In this document: one piece after another, positions 19,647 through 28,670 of the stretch
Position numbering within the stretch: position 1 is the first letter of the stretch
How the letters are laid out: every line of letters begins with the position of its first letter
Assembly (NCBI GenBank): GCA_000708835.1
Contig: DF237794.1
Coordinates: 1 to 28,670 of the forward strand
Length of the DNA stretch: 28,670 bases
Direction: 5' to 3'
From: Klebsormidium nitens
Taxonomy: Eukaryota > Streptophyta > Klebsormidiophyceae > Klebsormidiales > Klebsormidiaceae
Notes under the pieces: model-generated
Told to the model about the DNA's origin: nothing
Seen by the model: only the letters and a program-made list of their open reading frames with translations
Database searches by the model: none
Translations under genes and position numbers: made by a program

Positions 19647-22600
19647 TCAGTCCATCTCGTCGAGTTCAAAATGATCAAAAGACGGGCCTGCATTATCGTT
19701 ACCTGACTCTTCTTCAGTCAACATCGGCACAGCACTAATCTGCTTGTTGATATCGCCCTCTACGCTTCCTCTTATCACCGCACGGTTACATCCCGGCAGC
19801 AAATCTTGTTCCACCTTCGAACCACGAGAATCTGCGCAATCACCTGCTGTCACGTGCCCCTTCTGGACCGGCCATGCAATCTTGCGAACGACCGGGCTGC
19901 TACTCTCTGCTTCCTGTGGCGCACAGCTCTCCTTAAGCAAATTCTGGCCGACTTCGATCGTTTCTGCACATTCATCAGACTCTGGCTTCACGTCTCTTTC
20001 TGCGGCATCCTCTCCAAAGACGTTATCAAGAGTATGCCCTTCGCGGCAATTATCCCTGTCCGACGTCACATCGTCCCTCCCAAGATCCACCGCATCCAAC
20101 CCCAGACTGACGTCACCAAGCGTTTCTCCTCCTTCTTCAGGCGGTTTCGCATTTCCCCCCACCAACTCTGCTTCGCTTGCCGGCTCCTGGGCCTCCCCAA
20201 GCCGAACCGCGCCCGTCCACAAGTCCCTAAACTTCGCAGTTCCCCAAATCACAGGACGCCGCTCCGTCAATGTCAAGACCTCGACATCCTCTTCATTATT
20301 GCCCACTCCTAGTTCCTGGAGATCGTCGCACTCCAAGGGCTTTCCTTCACCTACCCCGTCGCTCTTGGCCGCGGCCGCTTCTTCAGCATCTGTTGCCAAA
20401 CCCGCGCTCTTCTCAATGCTTGCGCGCCGCGAGTTGCGACCGCTCGTCGCGAGACCGAGCGCGCGTGCGCTCTCAAGTAGCAGCGCGTGACTGCTATTGT
20501 TCAGGACCTCCTCCGCGCGCACTGCTGCCCGCTCGAGCGCGCGAGCGCGCGCCTCGGCCCGAAAAGCCTCCTCGCGCGCCCGGTGCTCGCGCGCGTCGTC
20601 CGAGAGCTTCGCGATCGCCGTGACGTCCAATTCGACATCCTTGTTACGGTTTCGCTCATTCCTCGCTTCCCTTTCGGGGGTCGATGTGCCGCTTGTGTCG
20701 CCCACCATAACCCAGTCCCCAATTCCGCCGGCTTCTGGAGTTCCGTTTCCGCTTCCTCTGGATTCCGGTGACGCTTTCTCCACCTTCTCGAACGAGTGGT
20801 CAGAGTCCGCCGGGCTGCCAGCGGACCCCTGCGTCTCTTCCGCCGGAAGTCCGTCGATGTCCAGAGTCAAAGGCGCCCTCGTTTCGCAACCCGATTCCGC
20901 TCCCACTTCCTCCACCGGAACTCCAGCAGAATCCAAGGGCGCACTGCTTTCATCTGCAAATCCTTCCTGGTCAGCTGTTCTTTCGTGCAACTTCCGTTCC
21001 GCTTCTGCTGCATTCCGTTCCGTTTCCGCTGCTTCGGCTTCCTTCATGGTTGATTCGACGGCCGCTCCGATGGCCTCGCTGACAATGTGCTCCGCTGCAG
21101 CGGAACGCGCGGCCTCGAGGCGCTCGCGCGCGGCATTCGCGCGGGTCTCCGCAATCATGTCATCAAAAGCTGCACGAAAAAGAAGGATATGTCTGTGTTG
21201 ACATATCATACACACACATACACACATACACACATACACACATACACACATACACACATACACACATACACACATACACACATACACACATACACACATA
21301 CACACATACACACATACGCTGGGACGTTTTGGTTGCTGTCAAACGGTTGGAAGTAGAGTAGTTCATGTAGAACCACCAAGGAGCAACACCCATAGGAAAG
21401 GCGTTTCGGAGAACGGGAGAGTGCTTCCTCGTCCAGCCAGATATTCCTCTTGAATACCGTGGAAAGGTCTGCATGTTACTTCGCTGAGCAAATGGCAATC
21501 TGCAACACCTGATCCAACAGCAAGCTGATGTCAAGCTTGAACGACCGTCCGAAATTTCTCGCTCCACTTCCCGGCGATGCCGGTGAAGCTGAAGCTTTTA
21601 CTTGTACGGCGCGACATCTTCTGAACGACCATGAAAGAACATAGAGATGGAGTTTACGAGCCGCTAAAACACCGAACTGCAACCTTGAGCATTCTGTTCG
21701 CTCGCCTAGCTGTCGGGTAAAATCACAACGAACGACGAAAAACGTTCTCACCTTGTCGATGCCGCTCGCGCGTTTGTACCTCCTCGTCTCGAATTGCTCC
21801 TCGCATCGCTTTCTCGGCCTGCAAGCAAACGCATAACGGGTAAGCTATGCGTTAGCTTCGATATGTCCTGTAAGAGAAGAGGCCACAAACTTTCCAGGGA
21901 CAAATTCAAACCCACGAGCGGTCGTGTCGGGACAATTCATCTGTTCAGCGAATCCTGCCTTCTACAAATATCCTCGGGGATGCCGAGCTGGGCAGAGCTA
22001 CCAAAAGTCACCCACGCCAAACCTGAGTCTGACGTCACGCTTACGTCAAGCCCTCCCCGGGCCCACGCCTCCGCGAGTCGCCGCTCCTTCTCAAACACCG
22101 GGCTGTCGTCCAGGTACTTGAGCGTGGGAATGGCGACGATGAGGCTCTTCCGGTAGTATGACGTCGTGCTGACGACGGGGTTGCCCACTAACCGCAGCAG
22201 GGTTAGCGGCAGGGTTTTGATGACGTCGAGCGCGGTTTCGTCGGCGATCTTGTTGCCGGAGAGGTCCAGGGAGCGGAGGCTAGGGCACTCCTGTAGAGGG
22301 ATCCCGTAACAGTGAGATTGTGCTTCGTATTGGAGAAGGCGGAAGAAAAACTGAGAATGGGAGCATGCTCTAACCTGGAGGAGGCAGCAAAACGGATGAT
22401 CACTTTGATAATTCGAAACAAGCTGGTAACCTGACGATGTGCGTGACCCCTTCAAGGCGTGACCCCTTCAATCTATGTAGCGAGCTGGTTTTGATTGTGC
22501 AGTGCCGACCTGTCTCACTTCTCCTAGCGTTTGTAGTCCAACTCGTCTCCCCGCATCGACGTCACTCGGAAGGAGATAATGGTTTTGGTGCCCTGGAATA

Positions 22601-25230
22601 AGCCCCTCTCAACAACCCGGTCGAGGAAGAAACCGTTGCTCCTGAAACCGTTGCTCCTGAGATTGCGGCTCACATTCAACCTTTCAGAAACTCGAACAAA
22701 ATTTTTCATTCTGGGGAAGCATGAGTGGGAACGAAATCTCAAGAGCAACAGTGGCCGAGTCTTGACGGCTTCAAGAAGCAGAAAGGGCTTGCCTTGAGGT
22801 GTCTGACGTCACCCTCCGATGCTATCTTGTTGCCTGTGATGGTCAGCTGACGCAGCAGAGGGCAGCAGGCCAGGTTCTCGATCTTGCTGATCTGCAGTAG
22901 AGTGATTGAAATCCTCGTCAAGCTGAGTTCGACCAGAGATCGTCGCTCCGATCATATGCGGCATGTTCAGAAAATCTGAATCTACAAGACACCATCCTAC
23001 TCCCTGCTTCTTTTGGCTAGAGCTACTTGAATGTTCGATCAATAGTCTGCTGATGAAGAGGCACAACTCTCTTTTGGAAGAGAAGAAGAGAAATCGAATC
23101 CAGGGCTGCGCCAAACGGGTTTTGCACGCCTCGCGACCTCGTCGTTCTAGTTCCATCCAATCGAGTGAGCATCAACGCTGTGTGGAAATAGCAAGATCTC
23201 TTACCCATTTTAGCACGGCCCACATCCACATCGTGGCAGCAAAGCCGAATTGTAGTCATGGAAAAAATGTTCAGCGGAATCACAGAGGAGCCGTCCTCTC
23301 GCCTCAGCCGAATGTGTGACCCTGGAAGTGCAACTTGCAAAGCGGTCGTGCAAAGCAAGGACGTCATTGCTTGGAAGACCGATTCGGTGTTCCTGAAGGG
23401 CAGATGTCTGACCTGGTTGTCCGAAAGGTCCAACACTTCCAACTGCTTCAGCGTCTCGAGGCCTTCGATGTCGTAAATTAGATTCTGCAGGCATAGGGAG
23501 ATCACAGACTAATGTCGCGATGCACAAGAATTTCTTCATCGAAGTGAGGGCAGCCATCGCTTCTTGTCGAGTTGCATTGACTCGGTTTGAGTTAAGGAAT
23601 CAACCCGGAAACAAAGTTAGCTCAGTAGAACTTTACTCTGTCCTCAAATCGACTCTTGGGCTTTGTCTGGCACGGTTGCATATAGGTGTCAAACCTATGG
23701 ATCTGGGCCGCTGTTCCCCTCAAAGCAGGCGATGTAAAGATCTGCCTGACAGGTCGGCCTTTATTTCCTTACGAAATCGGGCCGAAAGTTGGTTGGAGTC
23801 GGAAACTCCATGTTGGAAAAGAAAAAGCGCCTAAACACCTTTTGAGGGGAATTTTCTTTTGGAACGGTGGTCTCACCTGATTCAGGGACAGTGATCGAAG
23901 ATTCGTGAGCTCGTTGAGCCCCTCAATTGTTCTGATGGCTGCAATCGCATGCAGGTCGTAAATCAGTCCGTCCCAAGCACTGGCTTGCAAAGTACGCCTC
24001 GTTATAAGAAACGGTGCCGCTATCGATTTGAATGCGCCGTTTGTATTACTGGTCTTGCCCACTACGTGCTGACTAAGAAACATATGCCAAGCAGAGTGGC
24101 AAAAGCTGTTCCTGTCGGCGGGTTTTGAAGTTACCCTGCAAAAGTGTCTTTTGTACGGCCGTTTCGTTAGCAGCGGGATCTACCAGCACCACCAGACACT
24201 GGCACAGTACATTTAGGAAGCAAATAACAGACTCACAAATGAGTTTGTAGGCAATCTAAGAAACAAGGAGAACGTTTTAAAGCAATGTCTCACCATTTCC
24301 TTCAAGATAAAGCGTCCTCAGGCCAGTAAACGGCTCTAATGATTGCAGTTTTTCGATTCCCTGCAAGCATGTAGACAGTAGCCTTAAGAGCAGGCATTCC
24401 AACAGAATGTGATCTGCTTTGGCCGCATATTTGTGTGCTTTATACAGCGCACACCCTTCTCGCCGTTGGCTGCATGAATGTGACCCTGTGACACAAGATA
24501 GCTGATCGGAACGATGCTTGTCCAGCAACTCTACCTTCTGGAAAGTGTCTCCACTAAAGATAATACTCAAGTGTCGAGCCAGCAGAAAGCATGATATATC
24601 ATTTATGAAAGGTGGTGACACTTTGAGTGCGTCAAGGTGGGGGCCTCACCTTGTGGTGCAGATGCAGGACGTCATTGAGCTCTAGACAGCTAGCATATCT
24701 GCAAGACAGCGAGTTGACCCTGACACCATGATCATCAAGGTCACTTGAGCTTTTCAAACAGACAGATTCAAACTAACATTGAAGCTTATGGAAGATTGAA
24801 GTGAATCTCCTCGGCAACTCTCCTACATTTCGTCGCGTCAGCACTTCTTTCTTGCACGTTCAAGACCAAGGTCTACCAAAAACAGCAAGGAATTTTTTTG
24901 TCTGTTGTTTCAAGCTCCCACCTGGGAATGACCCCTTCTGATACAAAAACTTTTTGGGCTAGGCAATGTTGTTTGCAACACGGAAGCATATGTCTACAAG
25001 GAACGGCCCAATGCTGAGTCTTCTTTAAACAAAAGGCGTAGCTAGCGGCCATCCGAATGTGTGTAAGTAATGCTGGCCGAACAAACCGTCATGGCTCTCT
25101 GTCAGGTAAGACGGGGCTGTGCAGAAAAATGCTGACTGGACACATAGATTTGAAGCAGGAAAGAGGATACTCACAACTTGAGCTCCCTGCAATGGCGTCG
25201 CAGTGACCTATTGGTCAGTTCAAAGGCCAT
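19647..25230 (-). CDS. DNAAF1: Dynein axonemal assembly factor 1 (DNAAF1/LRRC50/ODA7)
   Basis: DNAAF1 acts in the cytoplasm to pre-assemble axonemal dynein arms for motile cilia. Exons are 25230-25175, 24698-24650, 24360-24294, 23938-23877, 23484-23413, 22891-22793, 22290-22045, 21818-21752 and 21169-19647. Reading phase holds at every join, giving 746 residues. The N-terminus shows the family LND(V/T)LxLHxKG motif ([12 protein letters not shown], residues 25-36). SDS22-type leucine-rich repeats follow with an exact 22-residue period ([45 protein letters not shown]). The diagnostic cap [22 protein letters not shown] falls at 194-215 (YLDDxPVF, AEAWAxGG). The rest is a charged helix and a long acidic disordered tail. 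Intron 6 appears to use a GC donor. Intron 8 holds a microsatellite, and the tail exon holds two thirds of the protein. Confidence 0.95.
21207..21317. repeat. 8-base microsatellite (cacacata)n in DNAAF1 intron 8
   Basis: About 111 bases of an almost perfect cacacata repeat, roughly 13-14 copies. On the DNAAF1 transcript strand it reads as a UG-rich tract ending 38 bases before the acceptor of the last exon (21169). An open frame running through it (Tyr/Val/Cys/Met repeats) is an artefact of the repeat. Confidence 0.95.
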
Positions 25231-26375
25231 GTTGAGCGATCGTGTTGCACCAATGCAAAACCTAATGTAGAGCTTTCAGACGCTTTTATCTGGTCAGCTC
25301 TGAATGAGTGGCATGCCGGATGCCCAGCTCTGTTGTTTTAGCTGGTCAGCTTTTAGTGAGTAGAAGGCTCTCGTACATGAATGTAAGCTTGGCAGCTAAA
25401 CCGGCTCTTCTCTTGTATATCAAAAGCTGATTGTTCAAAATGAAGTATGCGTCCTCAGAACCTCAGAACAAGCTCAATCTAGACTTCTTGAAGTCTCCAA
25501 AAATTCTGCCGACCTACAATCGATACTCCAATCGTGCTCCAATCAATTGAATCGATTCTGGAAGAGGTTGATGCACCCTGGACGCCACCATCAAAAAACT
25601 ATCACATCGTCACAACGTCAGGAGTGTGAAGGAGAGTGCAACGTTCACCCAAGGGCAAAAGTCAAAGCATCCAAGCTAGCATCGTGAAAGCAGCAATTGG
25701 AGCTGGGCGGAATGCACTTGGAGAGAGCTTGGAGAAGCTTAGTATACCGTACCGGTCTAGGTAGAACCAGTGCACACTGCAGGCTTCACCATCGTGCACA
25801 TTCCAATTTCCAACACACCTACCTAGCTTGGACTATGCTTGCCGTCGATCTACAGTCTACAGAATGAAGAGAAGCTGAGTAGCCGTTGATCTTTAATCCA
25901 AACCGGTGGCAGGTATGTTACGCACGCTGACGCTTTGCACGCGCACCCGCGTGACCCGGCGTATGGTCATGATAACTTTAAACTGTGGCCGAGCGCGCGT
26001 ACGTGGGGCGGGCCCGGCGCCACTGCAACAACAGACAGGCCCTAGTTGAAGTTGAAGTTGAACTTGGAAGTGGGGCGCCATGCTCAGGCTGATGCCACTC
26101 AATGGTTTTGGTGTGGCGACGCATTGAGCGGCGGCCCTGCAGTGACTCGTACTACCTAGTAGGACAGTAATAGTTGTAGCCTGCAGTGAGTGGCTCTTCA
26201 TGCAGTGGCAGGCCGACAACAGGCAATAAGATTGATTCTGGTTGTAGATCTCGCCACAATCAGCAGCCAGCTTTGTATGAGCTTTGTCACAAGTCTGTGT
26301 TCCCTCTGCAGTCTGTTTGAGTCTGTTTGATAGGCTGCAACCTTCCTCCTCGACCATCGTTGCAATCAGTCACCG
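25231..26375. other. Intergenic, upstream of DNAAF1 and of the cysteine-rich ORF
   Basis: The flanking genes point away from each other, so this 1.1 kb probably contains both promoters. A 154-codon minus-strand frame (26357-25893) has no recognisable motif and looks like chance. A 10-base unit gtctgtttga is doubled at 26311-26330, about 50 bases before the ATG at 26376. I see nothing else. Confidence 0.5.
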
Positions 26376-26881
26376 ATGGCCAAAACAAGAGGGACTCCCC
26401 AGTCTGTTCGGGCCGGGAATTCATCCCTTCAACGCCTTGTTGAAATGAAAAGTGCTCATGACACTGCGGTTCGACAAGGCCGCATCGTGAAAGTACATGG
26501 CAAGAATGTTGAGAAGACCAAGGTGGTTGAAGCACTCACAAAATTCCAATGCGTAACTTGCAAGGGCTACAGTGGAGGCAGTATGATGCGCAAGGAGTGC
26601 CTATGTCAACCGACGGAACCTGTATATTCCTGTGGAGCCCACCATCAAGACCCTAACTTTGATTCCGAGACAGCAAGACAATGTATATCATGCTCGAGAG
26701 TTGTGACCTGATCTGAAGATAAAACGGTCACAATTCTTATGGAGGCCTTGCACGGCCAATATGTTCGCTGCCCCAAGGAGGGCTGCTCCTTGTTTGTGGC
26801 GGCTGATGGCCTAGCAAACCACCTGTCAAGGAGCTGCAATTTCAATCGAGTGACGTGCCAGAAGCCAGGTTGTGGAAAGAC
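26376..26881 (+). CDS. Cysteine-rich putative zinc-binding exon with one in-frame TGA
   Basis: From the ATG at 26376 the frame is open to TGA at 26709-26711, then continues in the same frame to a gtgagt donor at 26882. Before the TGA, cysteines are arranged CVTC, CLC, CGAHH and CISC, a plausible multi-ligand zinc site. After it the pattern CPKEGC-x12-H-x4-C-x6-C-x4-C resembles TRAF-type zinc fingers. The part after the TGA has its own ATG at 26739 (MEALHGQYV). Options are two separate genes, a pseudogene, stop readthrough, an intron that removes the TGA, or a sequencing error. The family is not recognised. Downstream exons, if any, may include the segments at 27727 and 28052. Confidence 0.45.
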
Positions 26882-26882
26882 G

Positions 26883-27726
26883 TGAGTGCCTATCGCAATT
26901 TTGCCAGTGAGGCTGCTTCTTTCTTTTCTGGTGTCACCGGTCAGTCATTAGCAATTATTGTTTAAAAAAAGGTTTGAATCCTTCCTGATGCATCTCCAAG
27001 CAGGGTCTGACACAACCAACCTCGTATTTATAAAATGTAAACGATACCACTTCAGTTAATTTCGTTATCTGATTCAGTCTAGCGCGACGCTCGATCTGCA
27101 AATTTAAACCCGGCGCAGCGCCGGGTCGTACGGCAATTTTGAATCGAGTAAGAAATTTTCGGACTTAGCCGTTTTCGGAGACCAAAAAATGCCCGTACGT
27201 GGGGCAAAATTGAATATTCACTACAAAAAAAATCATAAGCCGACGTAAAAAAACATTTTGGTCAAACCGTGCGGTCAAAGTCTTTGAAATACCCCCCCTC
27301 CTAAGTTGAGTGATTTGTCGGTTGCACTTTCCCCCCCTACTCAAAGGACCACGGTGAGATATTTACGTAAATACGATTCTACGGATAAAATTCGCTGTGA
27401 ATTGCGATATGCGCGCGGACTCAATAATTCAACGATCGTTTCCCCTTTCGCCCCGTGTCTCGGAACTTCAGGCTGGTTGTGGAAGGCCCAAAGAACCTCT
27501 GAACCGCCATTCTGAGGAAGTCTGATCATTGTTTAACAGCAGCTCAGATGTTGGCGATCTTCCAAACGCTCTCGCAACGTTTTAGAAAGCCTGGCATCAT
27601 CTATAAAGAACAGCTTTGAGAGTTCTTTCATTACAAAGAGGCTCTGAAATGCTGCAGATTCCTGGCGAAGGAGAAGAGCCGGCACTCGGCTGAATGTGAA
27701 TCCACAGAGTGCCAGTATTCTTTCAG
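26883..27726. other. AT-rich region with hairpin, no gene seen
   Basis: This follows the donor of the cysteine-rich exon and may be intron or repeat. It holds a GC-rich hairpin at 27108-27126, homopolymer runs of C at 27292-27298 and 27332-27338, and A-rich tracts. Short open frames have no motif. Confidence 0.45.
27108..27126. repeat. GC-rich perfect hairpin
   Basis: acccggcg (27108-27115) pairs with cgccgggt (27119-27126) across cag. It stands out in AT-rich surroundings. GC-rich hairpins near an end are typical of Helitron transposons, but no CTRR terminus follows at the usual distance on either strand. Confidence 0.6.
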
Positions 27727-27993
27727 GAACAAAATGCTGGGAGTTGTGGGTTGCACATGGGTTGGGAATCAAAGGAGAGGGACACTCACAAGTGTGCGTT
27801 GGGCTCTCCTGACGAAGCAATTCAGACGCTTCGTAAGTTTGTAGAGTTCGTTTCTGCCAAGCTTGAAGAGAATGGCATAGAGGATCCCCTTGTAGAATTG
27901 CCGGATGACAATCAATCAATGCAAAGCAAACCTGAGTCATCTGAGAGTAGAGCTGCCTCATTGACATCAAACTCTAATGGTTCCGAACAGTAG
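27727..27993 (+). CDS. Candidate terminal exon, unknown protein
   Basis: After a good acceptor (ttctttcag, ending 27726) the frame is open for 88 residues to TAG. It starts EQNAGSCGLHMGWESKERD, has a likely helix (DEAIQTLRKFVEFVSAKLEE) and ends in a Ser-rich tail. Composition looks coding and the acceptor is well formed, but no domain is recognised. The upstream partner exon is not identified; the phase at 26881 does not fit this frame. Confidence 0.3.
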   Translation, partial: EQNAGSCGLHMGWESKERDTHKCALGSPDEAIQTLRKFVEFVSAKLEENGIEDPLVELPDDNQSMQSKPESSESRAASLTSNSNGSEQ

Positions 27994-28051
27994 TCTCTTG
28001 TGGCTTGCTTGTTAGGCAATCTGATATTGGGTGTCAGTCAGGAATCTGGGT

Positions 28052-28336
28052 ATGGAGGCCCTTTTCAGGCGGCAGGTTTTGAAAGAGGATTCCTGTGCGG
28101 AAGTCAAGAATGGTGAGATGAAGTCCTTGTCAGAAACCACTCGTTTCAAGTTCTTGATTCGAAGTGACACCATCTCTGTGTTCTTCACATTCTATCAACC
28201 CGAGCAATTCAACTGCTTCTCCAAATTGTTATGGACGAGCGTCATCCTCGACAATGTGCATGCGTTACTTGCACAAGCAAAGATTGAAGTACTGATTGGA
28301 ATGCACGGACAGTACGTAGCCCCCGGATATGATCAA
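28052..28336 (+). CDS. Candidate exon, unknown protein, runs to a gtgcgt donor
   Basis: From ATG at 28052 the frame is open for 95 codons to a possible donor (gatcaa|gtgcgt). It starts MEAL, as does the segment at 26739. Near its end it has IGMHGQYVAPGYDQ, which resembles ALHGQYVRCP at 26745. The frame stays open to 28486, but the sequence after 28336 is palindromic and repeat-like. No family is recognised. Confidence 0.28.
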
Positions 28337-28378
28337 GTGCGTTGCATACCATGGTCGTTCACCACATGGCCGTTCACT

Positions 28379-28398
28379 ATTATAGTTGCAACTATAAT
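28379..28398. repeat. Perfect 20-base palindrome
   Basis: attatagttgcaactataat equals its own reverse complement. Just before it, catggtcgttcac (28350-28362) is repeated as catggccgttcac (28365-28377). Confidence 0.8.
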
Positions 28399-28432
28399 CA
28401 GTTACCGGCCACACGGGACAGCTACGGTGCTT

Positions 28433-28523
28433 TTTCGCCCGGGGGAAAATTGCCGCAGACCAATTTATTTCGGGCGCGCGACGTAGCATATCCGTACGGT
28501 ATCGCAAATTTCCCCCGGCGAAA
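28433..28523. repeat. Inverted repeat with 50-base spacer
   Basis: tttcgcccgggggaaaattgc (28433-28453, with one base skipped in pairing) mirrors gcaaatttcccccggcgaaa (28504-28523). The spacer contains the palindrome ccgtacgg. Similar gggg(c/g)aaaattg elements recur at 27127-27136 and 27201-27212, and an inverted tttgcccccaaattt near 28587-28601. Confidence 0.55.
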
Positions 28524-28670
28524 CACAGGGGATGTACAGGACCTCGATGGGTACTTCCGAGGATATTCCTGCCAAAAATTTCACATTTGCCCCCAAATTT
28601 TTCTAATTTGTTGCATTTTGGCCCTAAAAATGGCCTTTACATATGGCTATAAAACTGCAAATTTAAGGAA

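Noticed and set aside
19744-21201. Long plus-strand frames (up to 248 codons)
   Set aside because: They are antisense shadows of the GC-rich last exon of DNAAF1, whose minus-strand frame is phase-joined to recognised exons.
21163-21567. Open frames of repeated Met/Tyr/Val/Cys and the matching His/Thr frame on the other strand
   Set aside because: They are translations of the 8-base microsatellite in DNAAF1 intron 8; the exon starts at 21169 by phase and family fit.
25231-25260. RFX X-box in the DNAAF1 promoter
   Set aside because: gttgcaccaatgcaaaac is loosely symmetric but does not fit GTNRCC-RGYAAC, and as far as I know green plants lack RFX factors.
26960-27000. tRNA gene suggested by ggtttgaatcc
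   Set aside because: The T-loop-like word stands alone; no acceptor stem, D-arm or anticodon arm can be paired around it.
27280-27345. Polypurine tract of an LTR retrotransposon on the minus strand
   Set aside because: The C runs give ggaggggggg on the minus strand, but no TG...CA repeat ends, primer-binding site or polymerase coding sequence are seen.

Overview
The window looks like nuclear DNA of a green plant lineage that still makes motile flagella. Every gene I can model is split by spliceosomal introns (about 200 to 1,160 bases, nearly all GT-AG). The proteasome chaperone gene has a plant-like form, and two genes serve motile cilia, which rules out seed plants and zygnematophytes. A streptophyte alga such as Klebsormidium fits gene spacing and base composition best. 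A bryophyte or other plant with flagellated sperm cannot be excluded, and the organism call is inference.

Layout, left to right. 1-868: no gene seen, two small hairpins at the edge. 869-2837 (+): five-exon gene for proteasome assembly chaperone 3 (PSMG3/PAC3), complete at 122 residues. 2838-5627: mostly non-coding, with a TGACGT cluster and a long overlapping ORF pair of doubtful status. 5628 to about 8726 (-): a RING-finger gene; the last two exons are solid, the 5' exons tentative. 8727-10222: intergenic, with a G-rich fold-back sequence just upstream of the tentative RING start. 10223-13776 (-): five-exon gene for a PINX1-like nucleolar G-patch protein of 531 residues. 13777-14507: divergent promoter region. 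14508-18965 (+): six-exon CFAP161 homologue of 377 residues with an EF-hand-like tail. 18966-19646: convergent 3' region. 19647-25230 (-): nine-exon DNAAF1 (LRRC50/ODA7) homologue of 746 residues. 25231-26375: intergenic. 26376-28336 (+): cysteine-rich coding-like segments interrupted by an in-frame TGA. 26940-28670 also carries hairpins, a perfect palindrome and inverted repeats suggestive of a mobile-element remnant.

The clearest functional theme is the tail-to-tail pair CFAP161 / DNAAF1: a protein from inside the axonemal doublet microtubule beside a cytoplasmic factor for pre-assembling axonemal dynein arms. The flanking genes serve proteasome assembly, ubiquitin ligation (by RING signature) and ribosome or nucleolar biology. 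For PSMG3, the G-patch gene, CFAP161 and DNAAF1, exon joins keep reading phase throughout and reconstruct the conserved motif order, so these four models should be close to correct. No tRNA, rRNA, CRISPR array or intact transposase was recognised.
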